Assembly: GCA_903896925.1 (NCBI GenBank)
Contig: CAITZM010000095.1
Span: 1 to 61,424, forward strand
DNA: 61,424 bases
Source: an uncultured Lentisphaerota bacterium
GTDB taxonomy: Bacteria > Verrucomicrobiota > Kiritimatiellia > CAIQIC01
Direction of reading: 5' to 3'
The notes beneath the pieces were generated by a model. That model made no database searches, was not told where the DNA came from, and worked only from the letters and a program-made list of their open reading frames with translations. Both the position numbers and the translations under genes were made by a program. Shown here piece after piece: positions 27,221-35,790 of this stretch; within the stretch, counting starts at the first letter, position 1; the number at the start of each line of letters is the position of its first letter.

Positions 27221-28864
27221 ATGACCAAGCGCACGACGATGGGGCGGCGAAATTTTCTACGCTGGGTGGGGCTGGGTGCCCTCGGCATGCTCCTGCTCTT
27301 TCCCAGGGTTGGGGGAAGCGCCGGTTCCGGTTCCCCGCGCTTGGATGCAGGCCCGTCGGGTCGGCCTAACCTCCTTCTTATTCTGGCCGACGATCTCGGC
27401 TATGGCGACGTGGGCTGCTACGGCGGCCAATGGACGCCGACGCCGGCGATTGATTCACTGGCGCGCGATGGCGTGCGCTGCACCGCGGGCTATGTCACCG
27501 CGCCCGTCTGCGCGCCGAGCCGGTGTGGGCTGATGACCGGCTCGTATAACCAGCGCTTCGGCATCCAATGGAACGACGACCGCTCGAAGTACAACGTCGG
27601 CTCGCACAAGGTGCTGCCGCAGGCGCTCAAGGCCGCGGGCTATGTCACCGGCCACGTCGGCAAGTGGAACGTGGGCGCGGACATCGCGGGCTGCTTCGAC
27701 GAGACCTTCGATACGATTGATTGGGAAGCGGATTATTTCCCGGACAAGGATGGCCACTATTACGGCGTGGACAGCGCGACCGAGCACGCGTCGAGCAAGC
27801 GGCAGGGTATCTGGGGGCCGGAGCGGCCGGGCGAGGAATACCTGACCGATCGCCTCGGCCGGCACGCGGTGGAGTTCGTCGAGAAGCACAAGCGTGGCGC
27901 GCAGCCGTTCTTCCTCTATCTGGCGTTCAACGCCGTGCACAGTCCCTACCACGCGCCGAAGCAGGTCGAGGCGCGCTACAGCCAGCTGCAGCCACCGCTT
28001 AATTATTTCGCCGCGATGCTCGCGGCGCTGGATGAAAATGTCGGGCGCGTGCTGGCGGCCCTGCCGGAGAACACGCTGGTGGTGTTCCTCAGCGACAACG
28101 GCCCCGCCAAGATGCCGGTCCAGAAATGGCCGGAAGGCTGGCCGACGAACGTGCTCGCGGGCAGTGCCGGGCCGCTGAGCGGACACAAGGCGCAGTTCCT
28201 TGAGGGCGGCATCCGCGAGCCGTTCATCCTGCGCTGGCCAGGGCGGCTCAAGGCAGGCGGCGTTTACCGGCAGCCGGTCATCTCGATGGATCTCTATCCG
28301 ACGTTCCTCGCGGCCGCCGGTGCGCCGGTGCCTGCGGGCACGCAGCTCGACGGTGTGAATTTGCTGCCGCACCTCACCGGCGAGCAGCCGGGCGCGCCGC
28401 ACGACATCCTGTTCTGGAAAAACGGCGAGAGCGGCGCGGTGCGGCAGGGCGACTGGAAACTGGTCCTCGGTCCGTGGCAGCCGAAGCGGCAACTCTTCAA
28501 CCTCGCCGCCGACCTTGGCGAGAAGCAGGATCTGTCTGCCGAGAAACCGGAGCTGACCGAAAAGCTGCACAAGGCGTGGCTCGACTGGGGCGCGACGCTG
28601 CCGCCGCGTGCGAGTCCGGCGCCGGCCAAGGCGGGCAAGGGCAAGCAGGCCGCCGCGCCCGGCAGCGCCGAGAAGCTTCAGGAGCGCACGGGGCTGTTCG
28701 CGACGAAGGATCGGAACAACGACGGCAAGTTGAGCTGGGAAGAGTTTTGGGGGAACCAGACCGACAAGGAGTCGGTAAAGGCGCGCTTCGAAAAATGGGA
28801 TGCCGACCACGACGGGTGCCTGTCGCGTGACGAGTTCATCCACATGGGCGGAAAGCCGAAATGA
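27221..28864 (+). CDS. Tat-exported sulfatase with EF-hand pair
   Basis: A 547-residue S1 sulfatase with Tat motif GRRNFLRWVG (ATG at 27239 is an alternative). ADDLGYGD supplies metal ligands, the FGly motif is C97-A-P-S-R101, and the GKWH position reads VGKWNVGAD (Asn for His). FLSDNGP and GGIREPF follow. Residues about 497-508 (DRNNDGKLSWEE) and 527-538 (DADHDGCLSRDE) are two EF-hand loops with a 17-residue linker, suggesting calcium-dependent stability or anchoring. A Lys/Ala-rich linker separates them from the catalytic domain. The 3' end overlaps the next sulfatase by ATGA. Confidence 0.93.
   Translation: MTKRTTMGRRNFLRWVGLGALGMLLLFPRVGGSAGSGSPRLDAGPSGRPNLLLILADDLGYGDVGCYGGQWTPTPAIDSLARDGVRCTAGYVTAPVCAPSRCGLMTGSYNQRFGIQWNDDRSKYNVGSHKVLPQALKAAGYVTGHVGKWNVGADIAGCFDETFDTIDWEADYFPDKDGHYYGVDSATEHASSKRQGIWGPERPGEEYLTDRLGRHAVEFVEKHKRGAQPFFLYLAFNAVHSPYHAPKQVEARYSQLQPPLNYFAAMLAALDENVGRVLAALPENTLVVFLSDNGPAKMPVQKWPEGWPTNVLAGSAGPLSGHKAQFLEGGIREPFILRWPGRLKAGGVYRQPVISMDLYPTFLAAAGAPVPAGTQLDGVNLLPHLTGEQPGAPHDILFWKNGESGAVRQGDWKLVLGPWQPKRQLFNLAADLGEKQDLSAEKPELTEKLHKAWLDWGATLPPRASPAPAKAGKGKQAAAPGSAEKLQERTGLFATKDRNNDGKLSWEEFWGNQTDKESVKARFEKWDADHDGCLSRDEFIHMGGKPK
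27299..27346. repeat. Bipartite TTCCA palindrome element (copy f, degenerate, intragenic)
   Basis: TTTCCCAGGGTTGGGGGAAG, the spacer word CGCCGGTTCCGG and a decayed right half (TTCCCCGCGCTTGGATG) encode FPRVGGSAGSGSPRLDA in the sulfatase at 27221. Position and spacer match copies j and k. Confidence 0.5.
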
Positions 28865-30459
28865 AACCAACGCGCTTTGCTGTCGTTCTCGCGTTGCTGC
28901 TGCTGACGCCGCTGGTCACGCTCCACGCCGCCGAGCGCAAACCGAACGTCGTGCTGATCCTCATTGACGATTTCGGCTACGAGTGCGTCACGGCGGATGG
29001 CGGCGAGAGTTATCGGACGCCGGTGATGGACAAACTGGCCGCGACGGGCGTGCGTTTCGAGCAGTGCCACGTACAGCCGCTCTGCACGCCGACGCGCGTG
29101 CAGCTGATGACCGGCCTCGGCAACAAGCGCAACTACACCCACTTTGGCCACCTCGACCCGTCGCAGAAAACGTTCGGAAATCTGCTGAAGGCCGCCGGTT
29201 ACGCGACCTGCATTGCCGGCAAGTGGCAGTTGAGCAACGGCTTCGAGGGGCCGGCGCACTTCGGCTTCGACGAATACTGCCTCTGGCAGCTCGTCCGCCG
29301 GCCCGGCCGCTACAAAAATCCGGGGCTCGAAATCAACGGCAAGCAGTTCGACTACTCCAAGAACGAATACGGCCCGGACATCGTCAACGCTTACGCACTC
29401 GACTTCATCACGCGGAAGAAAGATGGGCCCTTCTTCCTCTATTATCCTATGATGCTCACGCACGCGCCCTACGATGCGACCCCGGACAGCCCCGATTATC
29501 TCGATGCGAAGAGTTTGAAGGGGAAGAAGGACAAGACGGGCCATTTCCCCGACATGGTGGCCTACACCGACAAGCTCATCGGCAAGGTCGTGGCGAAACT
29601 AGAGGAACTGCACCTGCGCGAGAACACCCTGATCCTCATCCTCGGCGACAACGGTACCGGGCGCGGCACGCCGTCGAAGTTCAAGGGGCGCGACGTGCTC
29701 GGCGGCAAGGGCACGTCGACGATGTGGGGCACGCACGTGCCCGCCCTCGGCAACTGGCCCGGCCACTTTGCCAGCGGGAAAGTCTATCAGGATCTGATCG
29801 ATGCTACGGACTTCCTGCCTACGATCTGCGAGGCCACGGCGACGCCGGTCCCGGCGGAGTTGAACATCGACGGCCGCAGCTTCTTGCCGCAATTGCGCGG
29901 CGAAAAAGGCAGTTCGCGCGATTGGCTCTACGCCTGGTACAACCCTAACGGCGGCGCGACGGCCAAGGCCGAGTTTGCCCATGACGCGCAGTTCAAGCTC
30001 TACACCACCGGCCGTTTCTACAACGTGGAAAAGGATGACAACGAAAAGTCGCCGCTCGCCGACGCCGCGCTGGATGCCCCCGCGCAAGCGGCGAAGGCGA
30101 AGCTGCAGGCGGTGCTCAAGCAGCACGACGGACCGCGCGATGAGTTCTTCGTGAAACAAACGGAAAATTTCAAAGGCGAAACCGGCGAGGATGCGGAAGG
30201 CAACAAGAAGGCCAAGGGCGGCAAGCAGGCTGCACCGGCGGCCACCGGCGCTGTTGCCGCTGCGCAAGCGGGTCAGGATCGGGTGGCGCGGTTCAATGGG
30301 CGCGACCTGAACCACGACGGCAAGTTGAGCCTGGAGGAATTTCTCGCCACGGCGGCCAACAAGCAGACCGCGAAGCCACGCTTCGAGCAGGCGGATGCCG
30401 ACAAGGACGGATTTCTTACGCGCGAGGAATTTATGAACATGGGAGCCAAGACCAAATGA
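28861..30459 (+). CDS. Sec-exported sulfatase with EF-hand pair
   Basis: A 532-residue S1 sulfatase with a Sec signal peptide (about 1-23) rather than Tat. LILIDDFGYE supplies metal ligands and the FGly motif is C75-T-P-T-R79. The GKWH site reads AGKWQLSNG, so His is replaced by Gln while the Lys is kept. ILGDNGTG follows. A Lys/Ala-rich linker (about 435-475) leads to EF-hand loops at 482-493 (DLNHDGKLSLEE) and 512-523 (DADKDGFLTREE), again with a 17-residue linker. ATGA overlaps at both ends put it in the middle of a translationally coupled sulfatase trio. Confidence 0.93.
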   Translation: MKPTRFAVVLALLLLTPLVTLHAAERKPNVVLILIDDFGYECVTADGGESYRTPVMDKLAATGVRFEQCHVQPLCTPTRVQLMTGLGNKRNYTHFGHLDPSQKTFGNLLKAAGYATCIAGKWQLSNGFEGPAHFGFDEYCLWQLVRRPGRYKNPGLEINGKQFDYSKNEYGPDIVNAYALDFITRKKDGPFFLYYPMMLTHAPYDATPDSPDYLDAKSLKGKKDKTGHFPDMVAYTDKLIGKVVAKLEELHLRENTLILILGDNGTGRGTPSKFKGRDVLGGKGTSTMWGTHVPALGNWPGHFASGKVYQDLIDATDFLPTICEATATPVPAELNIDGRSFLPQLRGEKGSSRDWLYAWYNPNGGATAKAEFAHDAQFKLYTTGRFYNVEKDDNEKSPLADAALDAPAQAAKAKLQAVLKQHDGPRDEFFVKQTENFKGETGEDAEGNKKAKGGKQAAPAATGAVAAAQAGQDRVARFNGRDLNHDGKLSLEEFLATAANKQTAKPRFEQADADKDGFLTREEFMNMGAKTK

Positions 30460-31961
30460 AAATACTGCAAAGCATCATCCTCTGCGCCGCGACGCTGCTG
30501 GCGCTGCCCGCAGCCGTCGGGGCCGCCGACGCCCTAAGGCCCAACTTCATCGTCATCAACATTGACGACATGGGCTACGCGGACATCGGGCCGTTCGGCT
30601 CGAAGCTCAACCGCACGCCGCAGCTCGACCGCATGGCGCAGGAGGGGCGCCGGCTCACCTCCTACTACGCCGCGCCGGTCTGCTCGCCGTCGCGCTCGGC
30701 GCTGATGACGGGCTGCTATCCCAAGCGCGTGCTGCCGATCCCGGGCGTGCTTTTCCCCGCCAGCGCCGTGGGTTTGACCCTGCAGCAGCGCACGGTGGCG
30801 GAGCTGCTCAAGGCGGCGGGCTACGCGACGGGCTGCATCGGCAAATGGCACCTGGGCGACCAGCCGCAGTTCCTGCCGACGCGGCGCGGTTTCGATTCCT
30901 ACCTCGGCATCCCGTACTCGAACGACATGGGCCCGGCGGCGGATGGCTCCAAGAGCAGCCTCGGCGACCCGTTGCCGCCGACGCGGCCCGGCAATCCCGC
31001 CGAAAACGACGAGGTGGGGCTGCGCGGTCACAACCAGCCCCCGCTGCCGCTGCTGGAAAACGAGAAGGTCAAGCTGCGGGTGAAACAGGACGAGCAGCAG
31101 GGCATCGTGGAGCGCTACACGACGGCGGCGGTGCAGTTCATCCGGGAGCATCGCGACCAGCCGTTCTTCCTCTATCTGCCGCACAACGCCGTCCACTTCC
31201 CGATCTACCCCGGGAAGCAGTGGGCGGGCAAGTCGCCGAACGGCATCTACTCCGACTGGGTCGAGGAAGTGGACTGGAGCGTCGGGCAGGTGCTCGCCGC
31301 GCTGCGCGAGCTGAAGCTGGACTCCAAGACGCTGGTGATCTTTACCTCCGACAACGGCGGCACGCCGCGCGCCTGCAACGCACCGTTGCGCGGCTTCAAG
31401 GGCTCCACGTTTGAGGGCGGCATGCGCGAGCCCACCATCGCGTGGTGGCCGGGGAAAGTGCCCGCCGGCACCGCGTGCGATGCCGTCACCGGCATGTTCG
31501 ACATCCTGCCCACCTTCTGCGCGCTCGCGGGCGCCAAAATTCCGGCCGACAACAAGGTCGACGGCGCGAACATCTGGCCGCTGCTCGCGGGTGACCCCGA
31601 CGCGAAGCCGGCCCACGAAACCTTCTACTACTTCCACGGCCTCAAGCTGCAGGCGGTCCGCCACGGCGACTGGAAATTGCAGCTGGTGGTCGACCAGCCT
31701 GCCCAGACCAAAGGCAAGGGCAAGAAAGCCGCGGCTGCACCGAAGCTCTACAACCTCAAGGCCGACATCGGCGAGGCCCATGACGTCGCCGCCGCGCATC
31801 CGGCCATCGTCCAGCAGTTGCAGGCCCTCGCCGCCTTGCAGAAGGACGATCTTGGCCTCGACGGCGTCGGACCCGGCTGCCGCGAACTCGGCCGCGTGCA
31901 GGCGCCGCAGCCGCTGCTCGGCCACGACGGCAAGGCGCGGAAGGGTTTCGAGTACAACTGA
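30456..31961 (+). CDS. Sec-exported arylsulfatase
   Basis: A 501-residue S1 sulfatase with Sec signal MKILQSIILCAATLLALPAAVGAA. NIDDMGYADIG supplies metal ligands, the FGly motif is C76-S-P-S-R80, and IGKWHLGDQ and FTSDNGGTPR are canonical. GSTFEGGMREP is the usual late motif. It has no EF-hand tail and no repeat-derived linker, so it represents the plain version of the family. It is coupled by ATGA to the preceding sulfatase and lies 18 bp from the following one. It belongs to the arylsulfatase A-like group; the sulfated sugar position is not deducible. Confidence 0.93.
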   Translation: MKILQSIILCAATLLALPAAVGAADALRPNFIVINIDDMGYADIGPFGSKLNRTPQLDRMAQEGRRLTSYYAAPVCSPSRSALMTGCYPKRVLPIPGVLFPASAVGLTLQQRTVAELLKAAGYATGCIGKWHLGDQPQFLPTRRGFDSYLGIPYSNDMGPAADGSKSSLGDPLPPTRPGNPAENDEVGLRGHNQPPLPLLENEKVKLRVKQDEQQGIVERYTTAAVQFIREHRDQPFFLYLPHNAVHFPIYPGKQWAGKSPNGIYSDWVEEVDWSVGQVLAALRELKLDSKTLVIFTSDNGGTPRACNAPLRGFKGSTFEGGMREPTIAWWPGKVPAGTACDAVTGMFDILPTFCALAGAKIPADNKVDGANIWPLLAGDPDAKPAHETFYYFHGLKLQAVRHGDWKLQLVVDQPAQTKGKGKKAAAAPKLYNLKADIGEAHDVAAAHPAIVQQLQALAALQKDDLGLDGVGPGCRELGRVQAPQPLLGHDGKARKGFEYN

Positions 31962-31979
31962 CAGCTACCGGGGGAATCC

Positions 31980-33740
31980 ATGAACACACTGGGACGCCGT
32001 GACTTTCTGAAATATGCCGCGCTGGGTGGCGTGGCCTGTCTGGTGCCGCGCGTGCACGCCGCGCCGGCCAAGCCACCCTTTGACTCTGCTGGTTCGACTG
32101 CGCTCACCACGGGTCAGGGCAGGCCCTTCGACTCCGCTCAGGGCAGGCCCAACATCCTGTTCATCCTCACCGACGACCAGGGCTGGGCCGATGCGCACTT
32201 CGCGGGGCATCCGTACGTGAAGACGCCGAATCTCGACCGGCTCGCGAGCCAGAGCACGTGGTTCAAGCAGTTCTATGTGGCCGCGACCGTCTGCTCGCCG
32301 AGCCGCTGCGCGTTCATGACCTCACACTTCCCGGCGCGGCACGAAATCCACGGGCACTTCTCGTCGCACGAGCAGAACGCGGGGCGCTTCATGCCCGACT
32401 GGCTCGATCCCAAGACGCCGACGGTCGCCTCGCTGCTCAAGCAGGCCGGCTACGCGACGGCGCACATCGGCAAGTGGCATCTGGGCGGAGGGGCAGAGGC
32501 GCCGACGCTGGACGCCTATGGCTTCGACTTCGTCCGCCACACCACCGGCAACAAGAACTTCTGGGAGGAAGGCGGCAAGGCGGATCCCTATTTCCGCGCC
32601 AAGTCCACCGGGCTTTTCGTGGACGAGACCATCAAATTCATCCAGGAGAACAAGAACCGGCCCTTCTACGCCAACCTCTGGACGTTGGTGCCCCACGCGC
32701 CGCTCAAACCGACGCCGGAGCAGCTCAAGGTCTACGAGAATCTCGCGCCGCGCGCCGATGATCCCGCGTTCGGGCCGTGGATGCAGAAGTATCTTGGCGC
32801 CGCCCAGGACCTGAAGAGCCAGATGCAGATCTTCTGCGCGTCGCTGACCGACCTCGATACGCAAATCGGCCGGCTCCTGAAGACGCTCGACGAGCTCGGC
32901 CTCGCGGAGAACACCATCGTCTTCTACTCCAGCGACAACGGTGCGGAGGATTATCGCATCGGCAACGCGTCGAATGCGGGCGTCGGCAACACCGGCCCGC
33001 TGCGTGCGCGCAAGCGCAGCATGTACGAGGGCGGCATCCGCACGTTCGGCCTGCTGCGCTGGCCCGGCCACGTCGCCGCCGGGCGCAGGGACGAGGCCAG
33101 CGTCGTCTCCAGCGTCGACTGGCTGCCGACCGTCTGCAAGCTCGCGGGCGTCACGGTGCCGGAACATGTGAAGCCCGATGGCGAGGACGTCAGCGACATC
33201 TGGCTCGGCCAGCCGCGCGCGCGCCAGAGGCCGCTCTGTTGGGAATGGCTGTTCCAGGTCAAGGGCGATGACTACACGCCGCCGCACCTCGCCATCCGCG
33301 ACGGCAACTGGAAGCTGCTCGTCAACCACGATGGCTCCAAGCCGGAACTCTACGACCTGCCCAAGGACCAGTCGGAGCAGCATAACCTGGCGGCGGAACA
33401 TCCCGATGTGGTGAAGGCGCTGACCGCGACAGCCATCGCTTGGCAGAAGACCTTGCCGCCGAGCAAGGCGCGGGAGCATGTCGCGGCGACGAACGAGCCG
33501 CAGGACCTGCCGCGCAAGCAGCCCGCCAAGGCCAAGCAGGCGGCCAACGGCAAGCCTCCGCTGGACCGTGTGGCGGCCTTCAAGCAGAAGGACGCCAACC
33601 ACGACGGCCGGCTGACGCTCGAGGAATACCTGAACAAGTTCCCTGACCAGGCCGAAGGCCGCCGCCGCTTCCCGTCGTTCGACACGAACAAAGATGGTGT
33701 CTTGAGCGAGGAAGAGTTCGTGAAGATGGGAAAGAAGTGA
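31980..33740 (+). CDS. Tat-exported sulfatase with repeat-built linker and EF-hand pair
   Basis: A 586-residue S1 sulfatase with Tat motif GRRDFLKYAALGG. Residues about 33-57 consist of two stacked repeat peptides, PFDSAGSTALTTGQGR then PFDSAQGR, joined directly to RPNILFILTDDQG. The FGly motif is C105-S-P-S-R109; IGKWHLGGG and FYSSDNGAED are canonical. EF-hand loops lie at 538-549 (DANHDGRLTLEE) and 568-579 (DTNKDGVLSEEE), spaced as in the other EF-hand sulfatases. The SD is GGGGGAA. It ends a five-sulfatase run; a reverse-strand gene follows. Confidence 0.93.
   Translation: MNTLGRRDFLKYAALGGVACLVPRVHAAPAKPPFDSAGSTALTTGQGRPFDSAQGRPNILFILTDDQGWADAHFAGHPYVKTPNLDRLASQSTWFKQFYVAATVCSPSRCAFMTSHFPARHEIHGHFSSHEQNAGRFMPDWLDPKTPTVASLLKQAGYATAHIGKWHLGGGAEAPTLDAYGFDFVRHTTGNKNFWEEGGKADPYFRAKSTGLFVDETIKFIQENKNRPFYANLWTLVPHAPLKPTPEQLKVYENLAPRADDPAFGPWMQKYLGAAQDLKSQMQIFCASLTDLDTQIGRLLKTLDELGLAENTIVFYSSDNGAEDYRIGNASNAGVGNTGPLRARKRSMYEGGIRTFGLLRWPGHVAAGRRDEASVVSSVDWLPTVCKLAGVTVPEHVKPDGEDVSDIWLGQPRARQRPLCWEWLFQVKGDDYTPPHLAIRDGNWKLLVNHDGSKPELYDLPKDQSEQHNLAAEHPDVVKALTATAIAWQKTLPPSKAREHVAATNEPQDLPRKQPAKAKQAANGKPPLDRVAAFKQKDANHDGRLTLEEYLNKFPDQAEGRRRFPSFDTNKDGVLSEEEFVKMGKK
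32075..32151. repeat. In-frame STALTTGQGR + PFDSAQGRP repeat stack
   Basis: TTTGACTCTGCTGG, TTCGACTGCGCTCACCACGG and two copies ending TCAGGGCAGGCCC sit immediately upstream of the RPN codons of the sulfatase at 31980. The repeat ends exactly where the conserved domain begins. Confidence 0.75.
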
Positions 33741-33841
33741 TTGCGGTACCTAACGAGTAGCGTGAGAACCACTGTGCTGTCAATGCCAAGGTGGCACTCA
33801 CGCTCCGCGTCAGGGTTTCTGAATTTCAACGACGGGACGGT

Positions 33842-34624
33842 TCAAGTGGCCTGCCGTCGCCGGAGCCAGCACAGGATGAGCATGCTGGCCCCGCAGAGCC
33901 CCGCCGTCGAAGGCTCGGGGATCAGGCTGGCAATTTCACCAGAAGTGAGCGCGTTGTCATAGATCTGCAGATCATCCATGCGTCCTTGGAACCATTGCAC
34001 GCCCCAGCCCTGCAAGTGGCCAACGCCCACGGGAATACTGCCGTCCGTAGAGAGCGCTTGCATGGCCCCGAAGGTGTTGGTGCCAGCGAGCGCTCCATCC
34101 ACAAAAACAGACACCGTCTGGCCGTCATAGGTGCCTGCCACGTGGACCCACTGCCCCGTGGCCAGCGCGTCCGCAGAAACGGCTGTGCGCGAGGTCGGGA
34201 ACGCTCCGTAGATCGGCGAGGGCGCGATGGTTTCCAGCATGAGGTGCTGGTTGACGTCGTATCCGAAGCGGAAGGCGAAGCCATCGGCACCCAAACCCTT
34301 CTCGGCAGAAACAATCGGGCCGAGCGATGCGCCAAACGAATCAACGAAGATCCAGCACGCCACGGTCAGCAGGGCGGGCTTGAGCGTGTCGGGCACGTCC
34401 AGCCATTGGTTCACCCCGCACTGAAGAGCTTTGCCGGCTTGCCCCTGCCGATCCGTGGTCCAGGTGGCGCTTTGCAGGGTGCCGGTATAACTCCCGGCGG
34501 AATCATAGGCGATGCCACCCGCTCCCTCGTTGAATTCCCAGTGGGCAATCATGTCGGCTTGGGCCATGAAACAAATTTCGGGGGCGAGAACAACGGCCAT
34601 CACGGCGTGGTGCCATCTGAACAT
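33842..34624 (-). CDS. LamG-domain protein with PEP-CTERM sorting signal
   Basis: A 260-residue exported protein. A signal peptide (about 1-23) is followed by a LamG/concanavalin-like jellyroll (about 26-230): HWEFNEGAGGIAYDSAG, QWVHVAGTYDGQTVSVFVDGAL, GRMDDLQIYDNALTSGEI. It ends in a PEP-CTERM tripartite tail (PEP at 236-238, hydrophobic GLCGASMLILCWL, then RRR). Such tails are processed by exosortase and target proteins to the cell surface or exopolysaccharide. The reverse SD GGAAGAGAGG precedes the ATG. It is the only reverse-strand gene inside the polysaccharide region and may be an independent insertion. A surface glycan-binding role is inferred. Confidence 0.85.
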   Translation of the reverse strand: MFRWHHAVMAVVLAPEICFMAQADMIAHWEFNEGAGGIAYDSAGSYTGTLQSATWTTDRQGQAGKALQCGVNQWLDVPDTLKPALLTVACWIFVDSFGASLGPIVSAEKGLGADGFAFRFGYDVNQHLMLETIAPSPIYGAFPTSRTAVSADALATGQWVHVAGTYDGQTVSVFVDGALAGTNTFGAMQALSTDGSIPVGVGHLQGWGVQWFQGRMDDLQIYDNALTSGEIASLIPEPSTAGLCGASMLILCWLRRRQAT

Positions 34625-34921
34625 ATAAACCTCTCTTCCCTTATCTTCCTCCGGACCATCCGCTTTTTATCGGGATGCTCATGGAAAGTCAAGGACGGCT
34701 TGCCGCGAGGACACAAGGCGTCATTTGCGCAATAAACACGCCGGACCTGCGTTTGTCAGGTTGTCCTCGCAACTGGCGGCGGCGCCGTGCAAGCCCCCTG
34801 CCGGCTTGTCCTGACAGGGGCAGGCGTTGGGGCTCTGGAGCGCCTTAGCTACAGAACTTCCGCTCCGCGGGACATGCCCGCCGGGGGCATTGGCGGTTTC
34901 ATGGGTGGGGAAGAACAAAAC

Positions 34922-35623
34922 ATGAAAAAGAACAGCTGTTGCGCTCTCGTCCTGCTCGCTGCTGCCTTGGCCTGCGCGGCCGCAGAAGGCCCCGCCCGGC
35001 CAACCCCCGCCAAGGGTAAGCTGCTGGTCTCCGACGACTTCGCGCGTACTGGACTGGGCGACTGGAAGGCGGTCATCCCGACGTTCACCGTGACCAACGG
35101 CGTGCTCGTCGGCAGCCAGACGCGCGCCGACCACGGCTCGGTCGGCTCGGTGAAGGCCGGGTTCAGGGATGGCGTGATCGAGTTCAAGTTCCGGCTCGAA
35201 GGTTCCACCGGTTTCAACGCCGTCTGCGACGACAAGGCGTTCAAGGGTTCCCACGCCGGCCACATCTGCCGCGTCGTGGTCGCGCCCAAACAAATCCGGC
35301 TGGCCGATGACAAGGAAGGCGCGATGCGCAACGACATCTTCGAGCTGCGCCGCGACCCGAAACGCAAGGCCGAGGGCGACAAACTGCTCGCCGGCCGCAG
35401 CGCGGCCGCGCCGGTGCAGCTCGAGCAACACCGCTGGTATCGCATGAGCATCGAGATCGCCGGCGACGAAATGCGCGTGAGCCTCGACGACAAGGCCATC
35501 GGCCATCTCAAGTCGCCCGGCCTCGCCCATCCGAACAAGAGCGATTTTCATTTCACCGTGAACGGCAAGGACGCGCACTTCGACGGGGTGCGCATCTTCA
35601 CGGCGGACGTGAAGCCGCAGTGA
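34922..35623 (+). CDS. Secreted DUF1080-like concanavalin-fold protein
   Basis: A 233-residue exported protein with signal peptide MKKNSCCALVLLAAALACAAA. The body resembles DUF1080/3-keto-disaccharide hydrolase-like or GH16-like lectin folds: LVSDDFARTGLGDWK, IEFKFRLEGSTGFNAVCDD, WYRMSIEIAGDEMRVSLDDKAIG and a closing HFDGVRIFTA. No catalytic pair is identified, so sugar binding is as likely as catalysis. The start at 34922 follows GGGGAAG; an upstream in-frame extension lacks coding character. A bipartite TTCCA element begins 3 bp after the stop. Confidence 0.8.
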   Translation: MKKNSCCALVLLAAALACAAAEGPARPTPAKGKLLVSDDFARTGLGDWKAVIPTFTVTNGVLVGSQTRADHGSVGSVKAGFRDGVIEFKFRLEGSTGFNAVCDDKAFKGSHAGHICRVVVAPKQIRLADDKEGAMRNDIFELRRDPKRKAEGDKLLAGRSAAAPVQLEQHRWYRMSIEIAGDEMRVSLDDKAIGHLKSPGLAHPNKSDFHFTVNGKDAHFDGVRIFTADVKPQ

Positions 35624-35625
35624 AA

Positions 35626-35677
35626 CTTTTCCAAGCAGTGGAGCCCGGAACCGGCGATTTTTCCAGACATTAAAAAG
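35626..35677. repeat. Bipartite TTCCA palindrome element (copy g)
   Basis: CTTTTCCAAGCAGTGGAG and a decayed right half TTTTTCCAGACATTAAAAAG span 52 bp directly after the DUF1080-like gene. Confidence 0.55.
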
Positions 35678-35718
35678 TAAACAGGGAATAGTTCAAGCCG
35701 TTGAAATTATGATGGCTA

Positions 35719-35769
35719 AAGTTTCAAGGCTCGGAAAGAATGCGGCCAGTTGCCCCGAGCCTTGGAAAA
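35719..35769. repeat. Bipartite TTCCA palindrome element (copy h)
   Basis: AAGTTTCAAGGCTCGGAAAG and CCCCGAGCCTTGGAAAA span 51 bp and end about 21 bp before the sulfatase ATG at 35791. It is the second such element in the same intergenic gap. Confidence 0.65.
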
Positions 35770-35790
35770 CGAACGCACTTGGAGATGAGC

